Assembly (NCBI RefSeq): GCF_009923995.1
Contig: NZ_RFSK01000024.1
Coordinates: forward strand, 1 to 64,000
From: Janthinobacterium sp.
GTDB lineage: Bacteria > Pseudomonadota > Gammaproteobacteria > Burkholderiales > Burkholderiaceae_D
Reading direction: 5' to 3'
DNA length: 64,000 nt
This document shows, piece by piece, positions 1 through 8,963 of this stretch. A program made the translations under genes and the position numbers. A model generated the notes under the pieces. That model was not told where the DNA came from and ran no database searches. It saw nothing but the letters and a program-made list of their open reading frames with translations. Every line of letters begins with the position of its first letter. Position 1 is the first letter of the stretch.

Positions 1-1469
1 TCTTCCACCAGGGCCGCATTTTGCTGCGTCACCTGGTCCATCTGGGCGATCGCCTGGTTGACCTGCTCGATACCGGCGCTCTGTTCATTGCTGGCGGCCG
101 TGATCTCGCTCATGATGTCCGTCACGCGCGTGATGCTGGCAACGATGTCATCCATCGTGCGGCCCGCCTGGTCCACCAGCTTCGAACCCGCTTCGACCTT
201 CTCGACCGAGTCGCCGATGAGCACCTTGATATCCTTGGCCGCCGCCGCCGAGCGCTGCGCCAGGTTGCGCACTTCCGTCGCCACGACGGCAAAGCCGCGG
301 CCCTGTTCGCCCGCGCGCGCCGCTTCCACGGCCGCGTTCAGGGCTAAAATGTTCGTCTGGAAGGCGATGCCGTCGATGACGGCGATGATGTCGACGATCT
401 TGCGCGACGAAGCATTGATCGATGCCATCGTGCCCACCACTTCGCCCACCACCTTGCCGCCCTCGACGGCGATGCTCGACGAGCTCAGCGCCATCGTGTT
501 GGCCTGGCGCGCATTGTCCGCGTTCTGCTTCACGGTCGACGTCAGCTCTTCCATCGACGATGCCGTCTCTTCCAGCGAACTGGCCTGCTGTTCCGTGCGC
601 GAAGACAGGTCCTGGTTGCCGGCGGCGATCTGGCTCGACGCCGTGGCGATGGTGTCCGTGCCGCTGCGCACCTGGCCCACCAGATTCTGCAGGCTGGCAT
701 TCATGTCCTTGAGAGCCTGCATCAATTGTCCAGTTTCATCTTGCGATTGCACAACAATATGCGCGGTCAGGTCGCCAGCCGCCACCTGGCGCGCCACGCC
801 AACGGCCTCGACCAATGGGCGCGCCACGCTGCGCGCCACCCACAGCGCCAGCAGCATGCCGACGGCGACGATGCCCACCAGCAAGCCGATCAGGCTGGCG
901 CGCGAGGTGGCATAGGTGGCGTCGGCGCTGGCGCTCGAGCGCGCGCCGCCGTCCGTATTAATGGCCACCAGTTTATCCAGTGCCACCATCATGTCCGTCA
1001 TGACCTTGGCCGACGGCCCCACGGCCAGCGCCCGCGCCTCCTCCTTTTTCATCTCGCGCGACAGGCTCAGCATCGTCGCGTGCAGGCGCATGAATTCATC
1101 GTTGAGCGTCAGGAAACGCTCGAAGATTTCCTTCTCGCCCGGTTCGGAAATCAGGGTGCGGTATTTGTCGCCGTCCGTCTTCAGCTTGGCCTGCGTTTCC
1201 GTCATGCGCGTTTCATTGAGCGCCATGTCGGAATCCTGCGCGGCCAGCATGTGCGCCAGTTCCCAGCGGCGGAAATCGCTGACGTCGCTGCGCATGGACA
1301 TGGCCGCCAGCACGCTGGGCATCCAGTTGGCGGACAGATCGGTCGAGGCGTCATTGATGCGCGCCATGGAAAAAATGGCCGACACGCCCAGCGCCGCCGT
1401 CAGCAGCAACACGGCGCCAAACGACAAGATCAGCTTGGTGGCAATTTTCAGATCAAAAAACCATTTCAT
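1..1469 (-). CDS. Methyl-accepting chemotaxis protein (3' end outside window)
   Basis: Membrane chemoreceptor signalling to CheA/CheW. Reading down the minus strand from the ATG at 1469, the frame stays open to base 1, so about 489 residues are visible and the C-terminus is cut off. An N-terminal transmembrane helix follows a short MKWFFDLK start. Next come a periplasmic helical region of about 165 residues (four-helix-bundle type), a second membrane helix ending in a [14 protein letters not shown] stretch, a HAMP linker, and a long cytoplasmic coiled coil. The signalling hairpin is recognisable by [20 protein letters not shown] followed by [20 protein letters not shown]. Ligand unknown. Family assignment is very safe. 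Confidence 0.95.
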   Translation of the reverse strand, partial: MKWFFDLKIATKLILSFGAVLLLTAALGVSAIFSMARINDASTDLSANWMPSVLAAMSMRSDVSDFRRWELAHMLAAQDSDMALNETRMTETQAKLKTDGDKYRTLISEPGEKEIFERFLTLNDEFMRLHATMLSLSREMKKEEARALAVGPSAKVMTDMMVALDKLVAINTDGGARSSASADATYATSRASLIGLLVGIVAVGMLLALWVARSVARPLVEAVGVARQVAAGDLTAHIVVQSQDETGQLMQALKDMNASLQNLVGQVRSGTDTIATASSQIAAGNQDLSSRTEQQASSLEETASSMEELTSTVKQNADNARQANTMALSSSSIAVEGGKVVGEVVGTMASINASSRKIVDIIAVIDGIAFQTNILALNAAVEAARAGEQGRGFAVVATEVRNLAQRSAAAAKDIKVLIGDSVEKVEAGSKLVDQAGRTMDDIVASITRVTDIMSEITAASNEQSAGIEQVNQAIAQMDQVTQQNAALVE

Positions 1470-1974
1470 GCGTTGCTTCCTTCATTAATCAAGCGGAGCG
1501 AGACAGGTGCGCGCGCTGGCCAGGGCCGGCGCGGCCAATGGAGCGAAGAATGCCAGGCATCGCAGGCCGGGCCGCAGCGAGCAGGAAAGACGGGGCAGGA
1601 CGGCACCCCGTGCAGCGAACCCGTTCGCGGCGGCAGCGCATACTGAAATGCAAGTCAAATTTCCGCAACGCAACATTTTATCATCGCGACTCCTGGCCGC
1701 AGATTGGTTTGATCTCCGCACCTGGCTAAAGTTCGCTTTATGTGTGCTACGTGTCGCATTTTTGCCAAATCGCTGTTATTTCCATATGGAAAAAGTAAAA
1801 CCCCGGCGTAGGAGCCGGATGACACGAGGCAATGTTCCTAGCCTACATAAGCGCGTCGGCTCATCTGATGCCAGCCGGCGCGGCATCGTCCTATAGTGGA
1901 TGCAACACGTAACACAACGCTAGCAAGCCAGAAGCGCAGCGCCATCCAACAAAATCAGAAGACGAGGCCACATC
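1470..1974. other. Intergenic region between divergent MCP and Crp/Fnr genes
   Basis: About 500 bp with no convincing gene. Short open frames here have no family resemblance. The part nearest the Crp/Fnr-type gene is AT-richer and holds a promoter-like stretch, listed separately. No clear flagellar-sigma promoter was found upstream of the chemoreceptor. Confidence 0.6.
1867..1897 (+). promoter_or_regulatory. Putative promoter/operator of the Crp/Fnr-type gene
   Basis: A -10-like TATAGT lies at 1892-1897. An inverted repeat GATGCC-N9-GGCATC at 1867-1887 occupies the -35 region, as expected for an operator. No good -35 hexamer is visible. Inferred from sequence only. Confidence 0.35.
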
Positions 1975-2793
1975 ATGTACAAAGCTTATAGCAACCTGAC
2001 TCCAGCAACGAATACCCACGCCGCCGTCCAGCACGACTGGCAGGCAGCCCCCGTAAAGACACCAGCCGCGCCCATGATCAGCATCACCGGCGCACAACAG
2101 AACGAATTGCTGCGCGCCTTGTCGCGCACCGATCTGGAACGCCTGTTTTGCCAATTGGAACTGGTCGCCCTGCCCGCTGGCAAGCACCTGTTCGATTGCG
2201 GCGGCAAGATTGAATACACCTACTTCCCGACCAACGCCATCGTTTCCCTGCTGTACGTCATGGAAGACGGCGCCACTACCGAGATCGCCGTCATCGGCCG
2301 CGAAGGCGTGGCTGGCGTGGTGCTGTATGAAGCCGAGCGCGCCACCTGCACCGCCATCGTGCAAAGCGCCGGCTACGGCTACCGCCTGAAAACGGCTTTC
2401 CTGCGCGAAGTCTTCCAGGAAGGCGGCGCACTGGCGCAATTGCTGATGCGCTACAACAGCGCCATGTTTGCGCAAATGGCCCAGAACGTGGTGGGCGGCC
2501 GCCATTGCAGCATCGAGCAAAAGCTGTGCCGCTGGCTGCTCGACCGCCTCGACCGCTCCCTGTCGAACGAGCTGAAAGTCACGCAAGACACCATGGCCAA
2601 CATGCTGGGCGTGCGCCGCGAAAGCGTCACCGTCACGGCGCGCAAGCTGCAGGACGAAGGCTTGATCCAGTACCGCCGCGGCACCGTGGAAGTGCTGGAC
2701 CGCGAAGGCCTGGAAGCGGCCGCAGGCAATTGCTACAAGGCAGCGCGCGCGGGCTTCGAACAGTTCCGCAGCGGCATCAGCGCACATAATTAA
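1975..2793 (+). CDS. Crp/Fnr-family transcriptional regulator
   Basis: 272 residues. After a roughly 33-residue N-terminal extension comes a cyclic-nucleotide-binding-type beta-barrel (about residues 45-150), then a dimer helix and a C-terminal winged helix. The recognition helix region reads TMANMLGVRRESVTVTARKL. The barrel lacks an obvious FNR-type cysteine cluster, and the effector is unknown. GACGAGG lies 7-8 bases before the ATG at 1975. The alternative ATG at 2074, where family similarity begins, has no good ribosome site. Monocistronic, ending at a strong terminator. Confidence 0.88.
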   Translation: MYKAYSNLTPATNTHAAVQHDWQAAPVKTPAAPMISITGAQQNELLRALSRTDLERLFCQLELVALPAGKHLFDCGGKIEYTYFPTNAIVSLLYVMEDGATTEIAVIGREGVAGVVLYEAERATCTAIVQSAGYGYRLKTAFLREVFQEGGALAQLLMRYNSAMFAQMAQNVVGGRHCSIEQKLCRWLLDRLDRSLSNELKVTQDTMANMLGVRRESVTVTARKLQDEGLIQYRRGTVEVLDREGLEAAAGNCYKAARAGFEQFRSGISAHN

Positions 2794-2816
2794 GCAGGCA
2801 GGCCAGCATTCCTGCA

Positions 2817-2840
2817 AAGCACGCTGTGGCGTGCTTTTTT
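2817..2840 (+). terminator. Rho-independent terminator after the Crp/Fnr-type gene
   Basis: Perfect 8-bp stem AAGCACGC/GCGTGCTT with a TGTG loop, followed by T residues, 24 bases after the stop codon. Confidence 0.9.
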
Positions 2841-2940
2841 CATGCCCGTCCCGCACGCAAAACGTGCGTCATAGAAATATTCGCTGTGCTTCAATGGACA
2901 TCACGACATACCTGCTTTGATCCACCTCACGGAGTATGCA

Positions 2941-3408
2941 ATGAGCGGCACATTACGCGAACAATTGATCGGCACCTGGCACTTGCAGTCCTACACGGAA
3001 ACAGCGGTCGGCGACACGCAGGCCTCGTACCCGCTGGGCGAGGACGCCCTAGGCACCATCCTGTATGCCCCCGACGGCTACATGGCGGCGCAGCTGATGC
3101 GTCCCGGACGCAAGGCGTTCGCGGGCGGCGACATCTACCAGGCCAGCGCCGACGAATTCCGCGACGCGGCAAGCGCTTATCTCAGCTATTCTGGCCCCTA
3201 CCATGTCGATGAACAGCAGGGCTTGCTCAGCCACTCCGTGGAACTGTCGCTCTTTCCCAACTGGATAGGCCAGGTGCAGCAGCGGATCGCCCGTCTCGAC
3301 GGCGATACCCTCCACTTGAGCACCTACCAGCCGATGCTGGCGCGCGGACGCGAAGTGATCGCCCACCTGCGCTGGAAACGCGCCGTCCCGCCTGCCCGGC
3401 ATGCTTAA
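2941..3408 (+). CDS. Lipocalin-like domain protein
   Basis: 155 residues of the bacterial lipocalin-like family (Lipocalin_5 type). The opening LIGTWHLQSYTE and the GTILYAPDGYMAAQLM segment are typical of the fold. No signal peptide, so probably cytosolic; ligand unknown. ACGGAG lies six bases before the ATG at 2941, which is preferred over the upstream in-frame start at 2917. It stands alone between the terminator at 2840 and the DUF4265 gene. Confidence 0.75.
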   Translation: MSGTLREQLIGTWHLQSYTETAVGDTQASYPLGEDALGTILYAPDGYMAAQLMRPGRKAFAGGDIYQASADEFRDAASAYLSYSGPYHVDEQQGLLSHSVELSLFPNWIGQVQQRIARLDGDTLHLSTYQPMLARGREVIAHLRWKRAVPPARHA

Positions 3409-3589
3409 GCCGCGGCGGGCTGGCACCCGGTGCCGGCCGCCGCCCTTGCAAAACGAATGACCGGCGGCGTCCCAATGCCTGCCATCCACCTGTCTGCCTC
3501 CCCTGTTCATCATGGTCCTGCCTGCCTTAGTCCAACAGCAGCGACCCGGTACAATACTGCCATCAATATGTTTTGGACTGAAAGATTCG

Positions 3590-4081
3590 ATGGACGACAT
3601 TAATTGCGAAGGACTGCCCCACATCCGCGTGCTGGCAGGCGAAAACAAAGCAGGCCCCGTGTATGAAACGCTGCCCGCGCGCCAGATCGACGAGCACGTC
3701 TACGAACTGCTGGCCTCGCCCGGCCTGACCTTGAACCTGGCGCGTGGCGACGTCGTCAGCATTGCCGATCCGCTGGCTCCCGCCGAAGTCCTGAAGCGCG
3801 GTGGCAACTTCTGCATCCAGATCTATGCCGATGAACTGGAACAATCCGCGATCGACCAGCTCGAACGTGCAGTGCAGGAACAGCTGGGCGGCACGCTGGA
3901 CGGCCAGTACAAGGGCAACCTGGCCTTCAGCGTCCCCGCACATCACGGCTTCTACAACGTCAACGGCCCTTTCGATGCCTTCCGCGAAGCAACGGGTGTG
4001 GAATGGTATTTCGCCAACATCTACGCCAACCTCGACGATGACGATGACGAAACCCTGCTCAAATGGTGGGAAGGGATGTAG
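3590..4081 (+). CDS. DUF4265 domain protein
   Basis: 163 residues. The sequence matches the style of the DUF4265 family: an acidic soluble protein with a central GDVVSIADP segment, FCIQIYADELEQS, and a glycine/aromatic stretch HHGFYNVNGPFDAF, ending in a run of five aspartates. I chose the ATG at 3590 because the upstream extension to 3512 reads as intergenic DNA. Function unknown. Confidence 0.7.
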   Translation: MDDINCEGLPHIRVLAGENKAGPVYETLPARQIDEHVYELLASPGLTLNLARGDVVSIADPLAPAEVLKRGGNFCIQIYADELEQSAIDQLERAVQEQLGGTLDGQYKGNLAFSVPAHHGFYNVNGPFDAFREATGVEWYFANIYANLDDDDDETLLKWWEGM

Positions 4082-4259
4082 ACGGCGGCTCATGCCGCGG
4101 CAGTGACTTGGCATATTCCGGGTAAAGGGACAACACGTTTTCGCCGCCCTCCATGAAGCACTCAACCGCCAGCGCATGGCCGGTCGACAGGTCCAGGATG
4201 CCGGGGCTGTCCAGAAAACGGGCCAGATCGTGCCAATCGAGGTCATGGCCCGCATGCAC
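4059..4259 (-). pseudogene. Possible gene remnant or small hypothetical ORF
   Basis: A minus-strand frame ending at 4059 has codon use like a real gene and encodes HDLDWHDLARFLDSPGI and a glycine/glutamate segment ending SLYPEYAKSLP. Upstream of about 4255 protein-like sequence (CVNVNQSLFADAHYPARER) continues in a different frame. This suggests a frameshifted remnant, although a GTG at 4259 could open a 66-residue protein. Its 3' end overlaps the convergent DUF4265 gene. No family recognised. Confidence 0.3.
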
Positions 4260-4460
4260 GCCCGTTCCCGCGCCGGATAGTGCGCATCGGCAAACAGGCT
4301 TTGATTGACGTTGACGCAGACCCGGCTCGCGGGCAGGAATGGCGTGGAAGGAATGAATCTGGCAGCGATGGCAAGGGATCGCCCGCGCGGGCAGGACCAA
4401 CCGAACTCGGCGCTACGTGCTACGATGCAAGATAGATTTCCACGCCTTCAACGACCTGCC

Positions 4461-5174
4461 ATGAAATACAAATTATTCCTGTTTGACCTGGACGATACCC
4501 TGCTCGATTTCCGGGCCTCCGAAAAACGCTCGTTCCTGCATACCATGCACACCCTGGGCCTGCGCGACGGCATCGATGCGCTGTTTACGCGCTACCAGGA
4601 AATCAACGTCGACCTGTGGAAACGTTTCGAACTGGGCACGGTGACCAAGGATTTCCTCAAGGTGGAACGCTTCCGCAAGTCCTTCCAGGAAAACGCCATC
4701 GACCTGGATCCGGAACTGGCGAGCCGCCTCTACCTGGAATCGCTGCCGGACACGGTCGTGCTGATCGATGGCGCCAGGGAAGTGTGCGAAGCGCTCTCGC
4801 GTATCGGCGAAGTGGGCATCATCACCAACGGCGTCGAAGCCATCCAGAACCGCCGCATCGCCGCCTCCGGCCTGGGCGGCTACATTTCCTTCGTCGCCAC
4901 CTCCGAAGCGTGCGGCCATGCCAAGCCGGACGTGCGCTTTTTCGAGTATGCGACCAAGATGGCCCGCGCCTTCAGCAAGGACAGCACCATCATCATCGGC
5001 GACCGCCTGGACGCCGACATCCTCGGCGCCAACCGCTACGGCATCGACAGCTGCTGGTTCAATCCGGATGGCATGCCAAATACCTCGGCCGCCATGCCCA
5101 CCTGTGAGGTAGCCAGCCTGCATGACATCGTGCCGGCGCTGGATGTGATACCAGTCAACCTGAAGCAGGCTTGA
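4461..5174 (+). CDS. yjjG: YjjG-type HAD family nucleotide phosphatase
   Basis: 237 residues, a typical length. YjjG dephosphorylates non-canonical pyrimidine nucleotides and 5'-nucleotides. HAD motif I is FDLDDTLLD near the start (nucleophile Asp plus Asp+2), motif II is ITNG near residue 120, the motif III lysine is in GHAKPD, and motif IV is GDRLDADILGAN. The helical cap lies between motifs I and II, as in subfamily IA. The ATG at 4461 immediately precedes the KYKLFLFDLDD core; the longer frame from 4305 is not supported. Probably monocistronic. Confidence 0.88.
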   Translation: MKYKLFLFDLDDTLLDFRASEKRSFLHTMHTLGLRDGIDALFTRYQEINVDLWKRFELGTVTKDFLKVERFRKSFQENAIDLDPELASRLYLESLPDTVVLIDGAREVCEALSRIGEVGIITNGVEAIQNRRIAASGLGGYISFVATSEACGHAKPDVRFFEYATKMARAFSKDSTIIIGDRLDADILGANRYGIDSCWFNPDGMPNTSAAMPTCEVASLHDIVPALDVIPVNLKQA

Positions 5175-5265
5175 TCCGGCGCAAACACATCATCTGACAT
5201 ACGCTTGCAGCGGCACGACATCACGCCGCTGTTCGCGTACCATCAGGGTTTGTCCATTCTGCCGC

Positions 5266-5760
5266 ATGTCCATGCCCTCCTATCCCGTCCTGCTCGCCAT
5301 CGCGGCATTGCTCCTGTTCTTGGCCATGCTGGCCGTGCGCGGGAACGCGAAGTCCCGTGCGCCGCTGCGGCTGCAAAGAAAACCCGTCATGACGGCGCGC
5401 GAGCAACAGATGTACCGCCTGCTGCAAACGGCCCTGCCAGAATGCACGGTGCTGGCGCAAGTGGCGTTTTCCGCGCTGGTGACGGCAAAGGGATGGGCAA
5501 ACAGGAACCGTTTCGACCGCAAGGTGGCCGATTTTGTCCTGTGCAGCCAGCAACTGAACGTCATCGCCGTCATCGAACTCGACGACCGCAGCCACCTCGG
5601 CCGCGAACGCCAGGACGAGGAGCGCGACGCCATGCTGAGGCTGGCCGGCTATGTGACCCTACGCTATGCCAACTTCCCCACGCAGCAGGCGCTGCGCACC
5701 GACATCGAGCAACTGCTGACGCAAAAAGCCGGAGTGAAGGCAAATACCCTGTCCGCCTGA
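5266..5760 (+). CDS. DUF2726 domain protein, chromosomal copy
   Basis: 164 residues. An N-terminal membrane anchor (YPVLLAIAALLLFLAMLAV) is followed by a basic linker and a DUF2726 domain. The core reads NRFDRKVADFVLCS then NVIAVIELDDRSH. This D...ExD arrangement recalls restriction-endonuclease-like folds, as proposed for DUF2726; activity is unproven. A close paralogue lies in the prophage at 15892-16374 with the same order of elements (membrane segment, REQQM, ALPEC, FSALVTA). This copy is 455 bp outside the left attachment site. Confidence 0.75.
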   Translation: MSMPSYPVLLAIAALLLFLAMLAVRGNAKSRAPLRLQRKPVMTAREQQMYRLLQTALPECTVLAQVAFSALVTAKGWANRNRFDRKVADFVLCSQQLNVIAVIELDDRSHLGRERQDEERDAMLRLAGYVTLRYANFPTQQALRTDIEQLLTQKAGVKANTLSA

Positions 5761-5775
5761 CGTCACATCAAGGAA

Positions 5776-6111
5776 TCAATCGCGCGTCAGCACTTCCAGC
5801 AATGTAATCTCGAAGATCAAATTGGAACCAGGCGGTATCAATCCCACCTGCCGTTCTCCATACGCCAGCTCTGCCGGCACCCACAGCTTGCGCGTGCCCC
5901 CCACTTGCATGCCATGCAGACCCAGGATCCAGCCCTGGATGACCTTGTTATTGCTCAAGACACAGCGGAAAGGCTCGCCCCGCTTGTGCGATGAATCAAA
6001 CTCCGTGCCATCTTCCAGCCAGCCCCGGTAGTGGGCCGTGATCAGGGCGCCGCGCGCGGCCGCCTTGCCATCGCCCACCACGATATCGTCCATCTTCACT
6101 TCGACAGTCAT
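5776..6111 (-). CDS. FKBP-type peptidyl-prolyl cis-trans isomerase
   Basis: 111 residues, one complete FKBP domain without signal peptide, so a cytosolic folding catalyst. Typical segments are ALITAHYRGWLEDGTEFDSS, VIQGWILGLHGMQVGG, LAYGERQVGLIPPGSNLIFE and the closing EITLLEVL. AAGGATAA lies upstream of the ATG at 6111. It is the first chromosomal gene left of the prophage and is convergent with the DUF2726 gene. Confidence 0.93.
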   Translation of the reverse strand: MTVEVKMDDIVVGDGKAAARGALITAHYRGWLEDGTEFDSSHKRGEPFRCVLSNNKVIQGWILGLHGMQVGGTRKLWVPAELAYGERQVGLIPPGSNLIFEITLLEVLTRD

Positions 6112-6161
6112 CTCGAATTATCCTTCATCAAATCACGATGCCGCGATTGTACGACAGCATG

Positions 6162-6194
6162 AAAAAAGCCCCGGCAGATTACCCGCCGGGGCTT
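6162..6194 (-). terminator. Original tRNA terminator, now stranded left of the prophage
   Basis: On the minus strand a perfect 10-bp stem AAGCCCCGGC/GCCGGGGCTT with a 9-base loop is followed by six T residues. It lies about 20 bp beyond the left copy of the tRNA 3' end, where a terminator of the intact tRNA gene would sit. The prophage now separates it from the tRNA by 10.5 kb. Confidence 0.8.
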
Positions 6195-6214
6195 CATTTG
6201 ATGCTGCTCAATTC

Positions 6215-6259
6215 TGGTGGGCCTCCCGTGAGTCGAACACGGCACCAACGGATTATGAG
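6215..6259. repeat. attL, 45-bp direct repeat of the tRNA 3' end
   Basis: Identical over 45 bases to 16774-16818. Both flanking bases differ (6214/16773 and 6260/16819), which defines the exact common core. It contains only the CCA end, acceptor, T-arm and part of the anticodon arm, so it is the leftover half-site. Confidence 0.95.
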
Positions 6260-6344
6260 ACACATCATCTACCATACAGAACCAATAGCAGCCTTAAGAC
6301 CGTCCTTAAACAACTACACATTCCACCTCAAACTCCTGCACTAA
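6260..6344 (+). other. Detached 3' end of the phage regulator gene
   Basis: In frame across the att core, this segment encodes 28 residues starting RHIIYHTEPIAAL and a stop at 6344. If the phage circle is re-formed by joining the two repeats, these codons become the C-terminus of the regulator at 16478, giving a 141-residue protein. In the integrated state they are separated from it. Confidence 0.7.
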
Positions 6345-6360
6345 AATTCCTCGAAAACTG

Positions 6361-6867
6361 TTACGCACCTCGCCTAACCGGCATTTTTTTAACTATTCTA
6401 TTCCATGAGGCAATGTTCATAACAGCACATCCCGAGATAAATGAATTTTTCCAGGCCGTCTTTCGCGGCCCAGTAACAGGGATTAACCTCTTCAACGCCT
6501 CAGTCCTGACAAGCAATTCAGCATCCGATAATGCCTCAGCGCCAATCAATACGAGAAAACGTACAGGCTTTGTAATATTCCCAGAAGCCCACTCATACAA
6601 AAACGAATCCCTGTATTTGAGCTTTAGGTCAGAATCGACGCCACCAGACAAAATTCGCTTAAGATACTCTTGCCTACTAGCAGCAGGACACTTCGGATTG
6701 TCAGGGTCTTTAATTTCTATGAAGTATATTTCATCTTGAAATTCAACCACAAAGTCTACAGCTTTCATACAATGACTTAAGCCATGCAGCACTTCGTCAT
6801 CTAATTTCTTGCCTACCGCTCCCTTGGGAAGCCGAATCTTCAAATCCCCCTCAACCAATTCGTCCAT
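6361..6867 (-). CDS. Putative PD-(D/E)XK-like nuclease, partner of the adjacent ATPase
   Basis: 168 residues, no named family recognised. The segment VDFVVEF...IYFIEIKDP places Asp38, Glu51 and Lys53 in a D-x12-E-x-K pattern on predicted beta strands, as in restriction-endonuclease-like enzymes. The C-terminal half is mixed helix/strand and basic at the end. The ATG abuts the ATPase stop codon (TAG then ATG), so translation is probably coupled. AT-rich codon use differs from the host and from the phage structural genes, indicating recent acquisition as cargo. A nuclease role is inferred from the motif only. Confidence 0.55.
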   Translation of the reverse strand: MDELVEGDLKIRLPKGAVGKKLDDEVLHGLSHCMKAVDFVVEFQDEIYFIEIKDPDNPKCPAASRQEYLKRILSGGVDSDLKLKYRDSFLYEWASGNITKPVRFLVLIGAEALSDAELLVRTEALKRLIPVTGPRKTAWKNSFISGCAVMNIASWNRIVKKMPVRRGA

Positions 6868-7896
6868 CTACATATCCCCAAAGCTGCGTTCAATTTCTCG
6901 ATCGTAAAGATCAGTAAAGACTCCCGCCAACGCATTTGGCTCAATGTCAGAGTAGTCATCAGTAGCGTGAGATGCAACATCCTTATTTTCGTCCCGATAC
7001 AAAGAGATGAATCTCAACGCATCATTATCTTTTCTACGCAAATCAAACTCTTTTAACAAAACATAATTATGAGTAGTTAGAAAAACCTGCACATCAAGCC
7101 GCTGAAGCTCCAAGATAACTTCTACAACCTCACCCATTAAGGCTGGATTTAGGTTTGCCTCCGGTTCATCCCAGAAAAGTACAGACCCTTCAAGTAAAGT
7201 ACCATTTTGAATAAGCAACCAAACTAAAGCAAGCTTTCGCATGCCCTCAGCCAATAAAGAAAATTCCAAATCTCCTTGAGCATTTTTCAAGAAAAAATGT
7301 TCATTTTTCGCAATAACCTTACCATCAATGGCTTTTTGCAAAAGACTCAACAATCGTGAGCGATGCGCATCTACTTTGCCCCTCAACTTTGGAAGATAGG
7401 CTTTCTTAATTATGTCAACATAAACATCTTCAAAGGCAATTTCACGTTTAGATGCAGTAGACAAAAATCCAGGCGAGTGAGCTAACATTTCCTTTACAGG
7501 GATATATGCTGCCTCCAACCCTTCTGTCTGCCATCTTTTCTCCCCCGTAACGGTCACATCTTTTGCTTCAGCTCTTTGGTTGTTTATAATTGCTTTTATA
7601 AAACTTCCATCGTCACGCCGTACAGTAACGCTCGCAGCAGGCAAGCCCTGTTGTCGCCGAATGAGCCGGGTCATACGTGATTGGTACGGATTGAATACTC
7701 CAAGCAGCTTGGTAGCAAACCCCTTGAGGCTATCCTCCCCAGTAGTGACAGCACAGGCCGCGTACAAGACCTTCAACAAATGTGTCTTACCGGTACCGTT
7801 TGTACCAATAATGACGTTCACACCAGATGAAAAAGTCTCGTCAAGAGACGAAAACGCGGTGAAATTTTCGAGCCGAACCCTTGTTAACTTACTCAC
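6868..7896 (-). CDS. ABC/OLD-type AAA ATPase (cargo, probable defence)
   Basis: 342 residues of the SMC/RecF/OLD-like P-loop group (AAA_21 type). Walker A is GTNGTGKT at residues 31-38, the signature-like region is LLAEGMRKLALVW, Walker B is SVLFWDEPEANLNP, and the switch histidine is in VFLTTHN. The coding frame ends shortly after the ATPase core, with no fused TOPRIM domain, so any nuclease must be supplied in trans, probably by the downstream gene. It starts with GTG at 7896 after a GGAG-containing leader. The ATPase-plus-small-nuclease layout recalls Septu or PARIS, but the partner is different. Confidence 0.8.
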   Translation of the reverse strand: MSKLTRVRLENFTAFSSLDETFSSGVNVIIGTNGTGKTHLLKVLYAACAVTTGEDSLKGFATKLLGVFNPYQSRMTRLIRRQQGLPAASVTVRRDDGSFIKAIINNQRAEAKDVTVTGEKRWQTEGLEAAYIPVKEMLAHSPGFLSTASKREIAFEDVYVDIIKKAYLPKLRGKVDAHRSRLLSLLQKAIDGKVIAKNEHFFLKNAQGDLEFSLLAEGMRKLALVWLLIQNGTLLEGSVLFWDEPEANLNPALMGEVVEVILELQRLDVQVFLTTHNYVLLKEFDLRRKDNDALRFISLYRDENKDVASHATDDYSDIEPNALAGVFTDLYDREIERSFGDM

Positions 7897-7988
7897 TCTC
7901 TTAACTCCATCATTGTCTTATCTACTGGCTGTTGCTTGCCCCATTGCGTGCAGCGCCACATGAAAATTGTGCGAGGCTTACATCTTAC

Positions 7989-7999
7989 GTGATAATCAC
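7989..7999. promoter_or_regulatory. Palindrome upstream of the ATPase gene
   Basis: GTGATAATCAC (5-bp arms, one central base) lies about 93 bp upstream of the GTG start in the AT-rich gap between integrase and ATPase. Plausible operator or part of a promoter for the cargo pair; no firm -35/-10 pair could be assigned. Confidence 0.3.
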
Positions 8000-8046
8000 A
8001 TATCAATCGCAAATTTTCCTTACAGAACAATACATATCTAAATGCT

Positions 8047-8925
8047 CTAACTGGAAAATTCGCTACTAATTAGACTAGGTAACTTCTCTGCAAAGACAGC
8101 CAAATGACCAGCTGAAAAATGCGCATACCGCCTTACCATCTGTGTTGACTGCCACCCCCCAAGCTCTTGCAAAACATATAATGGAGTACCACGCTGCACA
8201 TGCCAGCTAGCCCACGTGTGGCGCAAGTCGTGCCATCTAAAATCATCGATTCTGCAACGCTTAAGCGCCTTATACCAGGCCGCAGTAGTGACCGCGACCA
8301 CAGGTTCACAGTTATACGTAAAGACTCGCAACGGATGACGACCACGCTGCAACAAAAGCACACGCATGGCATCACCATTGAGGGGAACTACAATAGCCTT
8401 ACGAGTCTTACTCTGATCAGGATGTATCCAAGCCACACACCTGTCCAGATCAACCTGCGACCAGCACAGGCCAATCACATTACCCTTGCGTAAGCCCGTA
8501 GCAAGACTGAAGGCTACCATATGAGACAAATGTTCAGGCAACTCGAGCAATAGTGTGGACGCTTCCCCCTGTGTCAGGTAGCGCACCCGACGATCAGGCT
8601 CTTTCAGCAACCTCACCTTAGGAATAGCATCAACCCACTCCCAATCAACACAGGCTCGGATCAGAACAGAACGTAACAAAGCTAGAGTTCTGTTGACAGT
8701 ACCATTCGTAACACCTGTAGCGCGCTTTTTCTTCGTAATGGCATCCACCACAGAACGATTTATATCGTTTAGTTCATAACCAGACAAAAGCGGCTCAAGC
8801 CACCGAAAAATGCACCTATCAGAATGCAAAGAAGCCTTATCAGCCTTCTCGGTTAACCAGCGATCAACTGCCTCACACCATGTCTTACCAGACAGCGATT
8901 CCAACACTAATCCAGCAACTACCAT
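8047..8925 (-). CDS. int: Phage tyrosine integrase
   Basis: 292 residues. Catalyses site-specific recombination between attP and the tRNA 3' end. The N-terminal half is a core-binding domain. The catalytic domain shows Arg I in SLATGLRKGNVIGL, the beta-strand lysine region QSKTRK, the HDLRH box (H-x-x-R) and the terminal LGGW...RRYAH with the nucleophilic tyrosine. I place the start at the ATG at 8925, preceded by GAGG at good spacing; the longer frame begins with TTG. It lies next to the replication gene rather than beside the intact tRNA. Confidence 0.92.
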   Translation of the reverse strand: MVVAGLVLESLSGKTWCEAVDRWLTEKADKASLHSDRCIFRWLEPLLSGYELNDINRSVVDAITKKKRATGVTNGTVNRTLALLRSVLIRACVDWEWVDAIPKVRLLKEPDRRVRYLTQGEASTLLLELPEHLSHMVAFSLATGLRKGNVIGLCWSQVDLDRCVAWIHPDQSKTRKAIVVPLNGDAMRVLLLQRGRHPLRVFTYNCEPVVAVTTAAWYKALKRCRIDDFRWHDLRHTWASWHVQRGTPLYVLQELGGWQSTQMVRRYAHFSAGHLAVFAEKLPSLISSEFSS

Positions 8926-8963
8926 CTTACGCCTCACAACAATGTTGCCGTAAACCAACTATA

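Noticed and set aside
1485-1721. 78-residue minus-strand frame upstream of the MCP
   Set aside because: No similarity, poor composition, no ribosome site; treated as intergenic.
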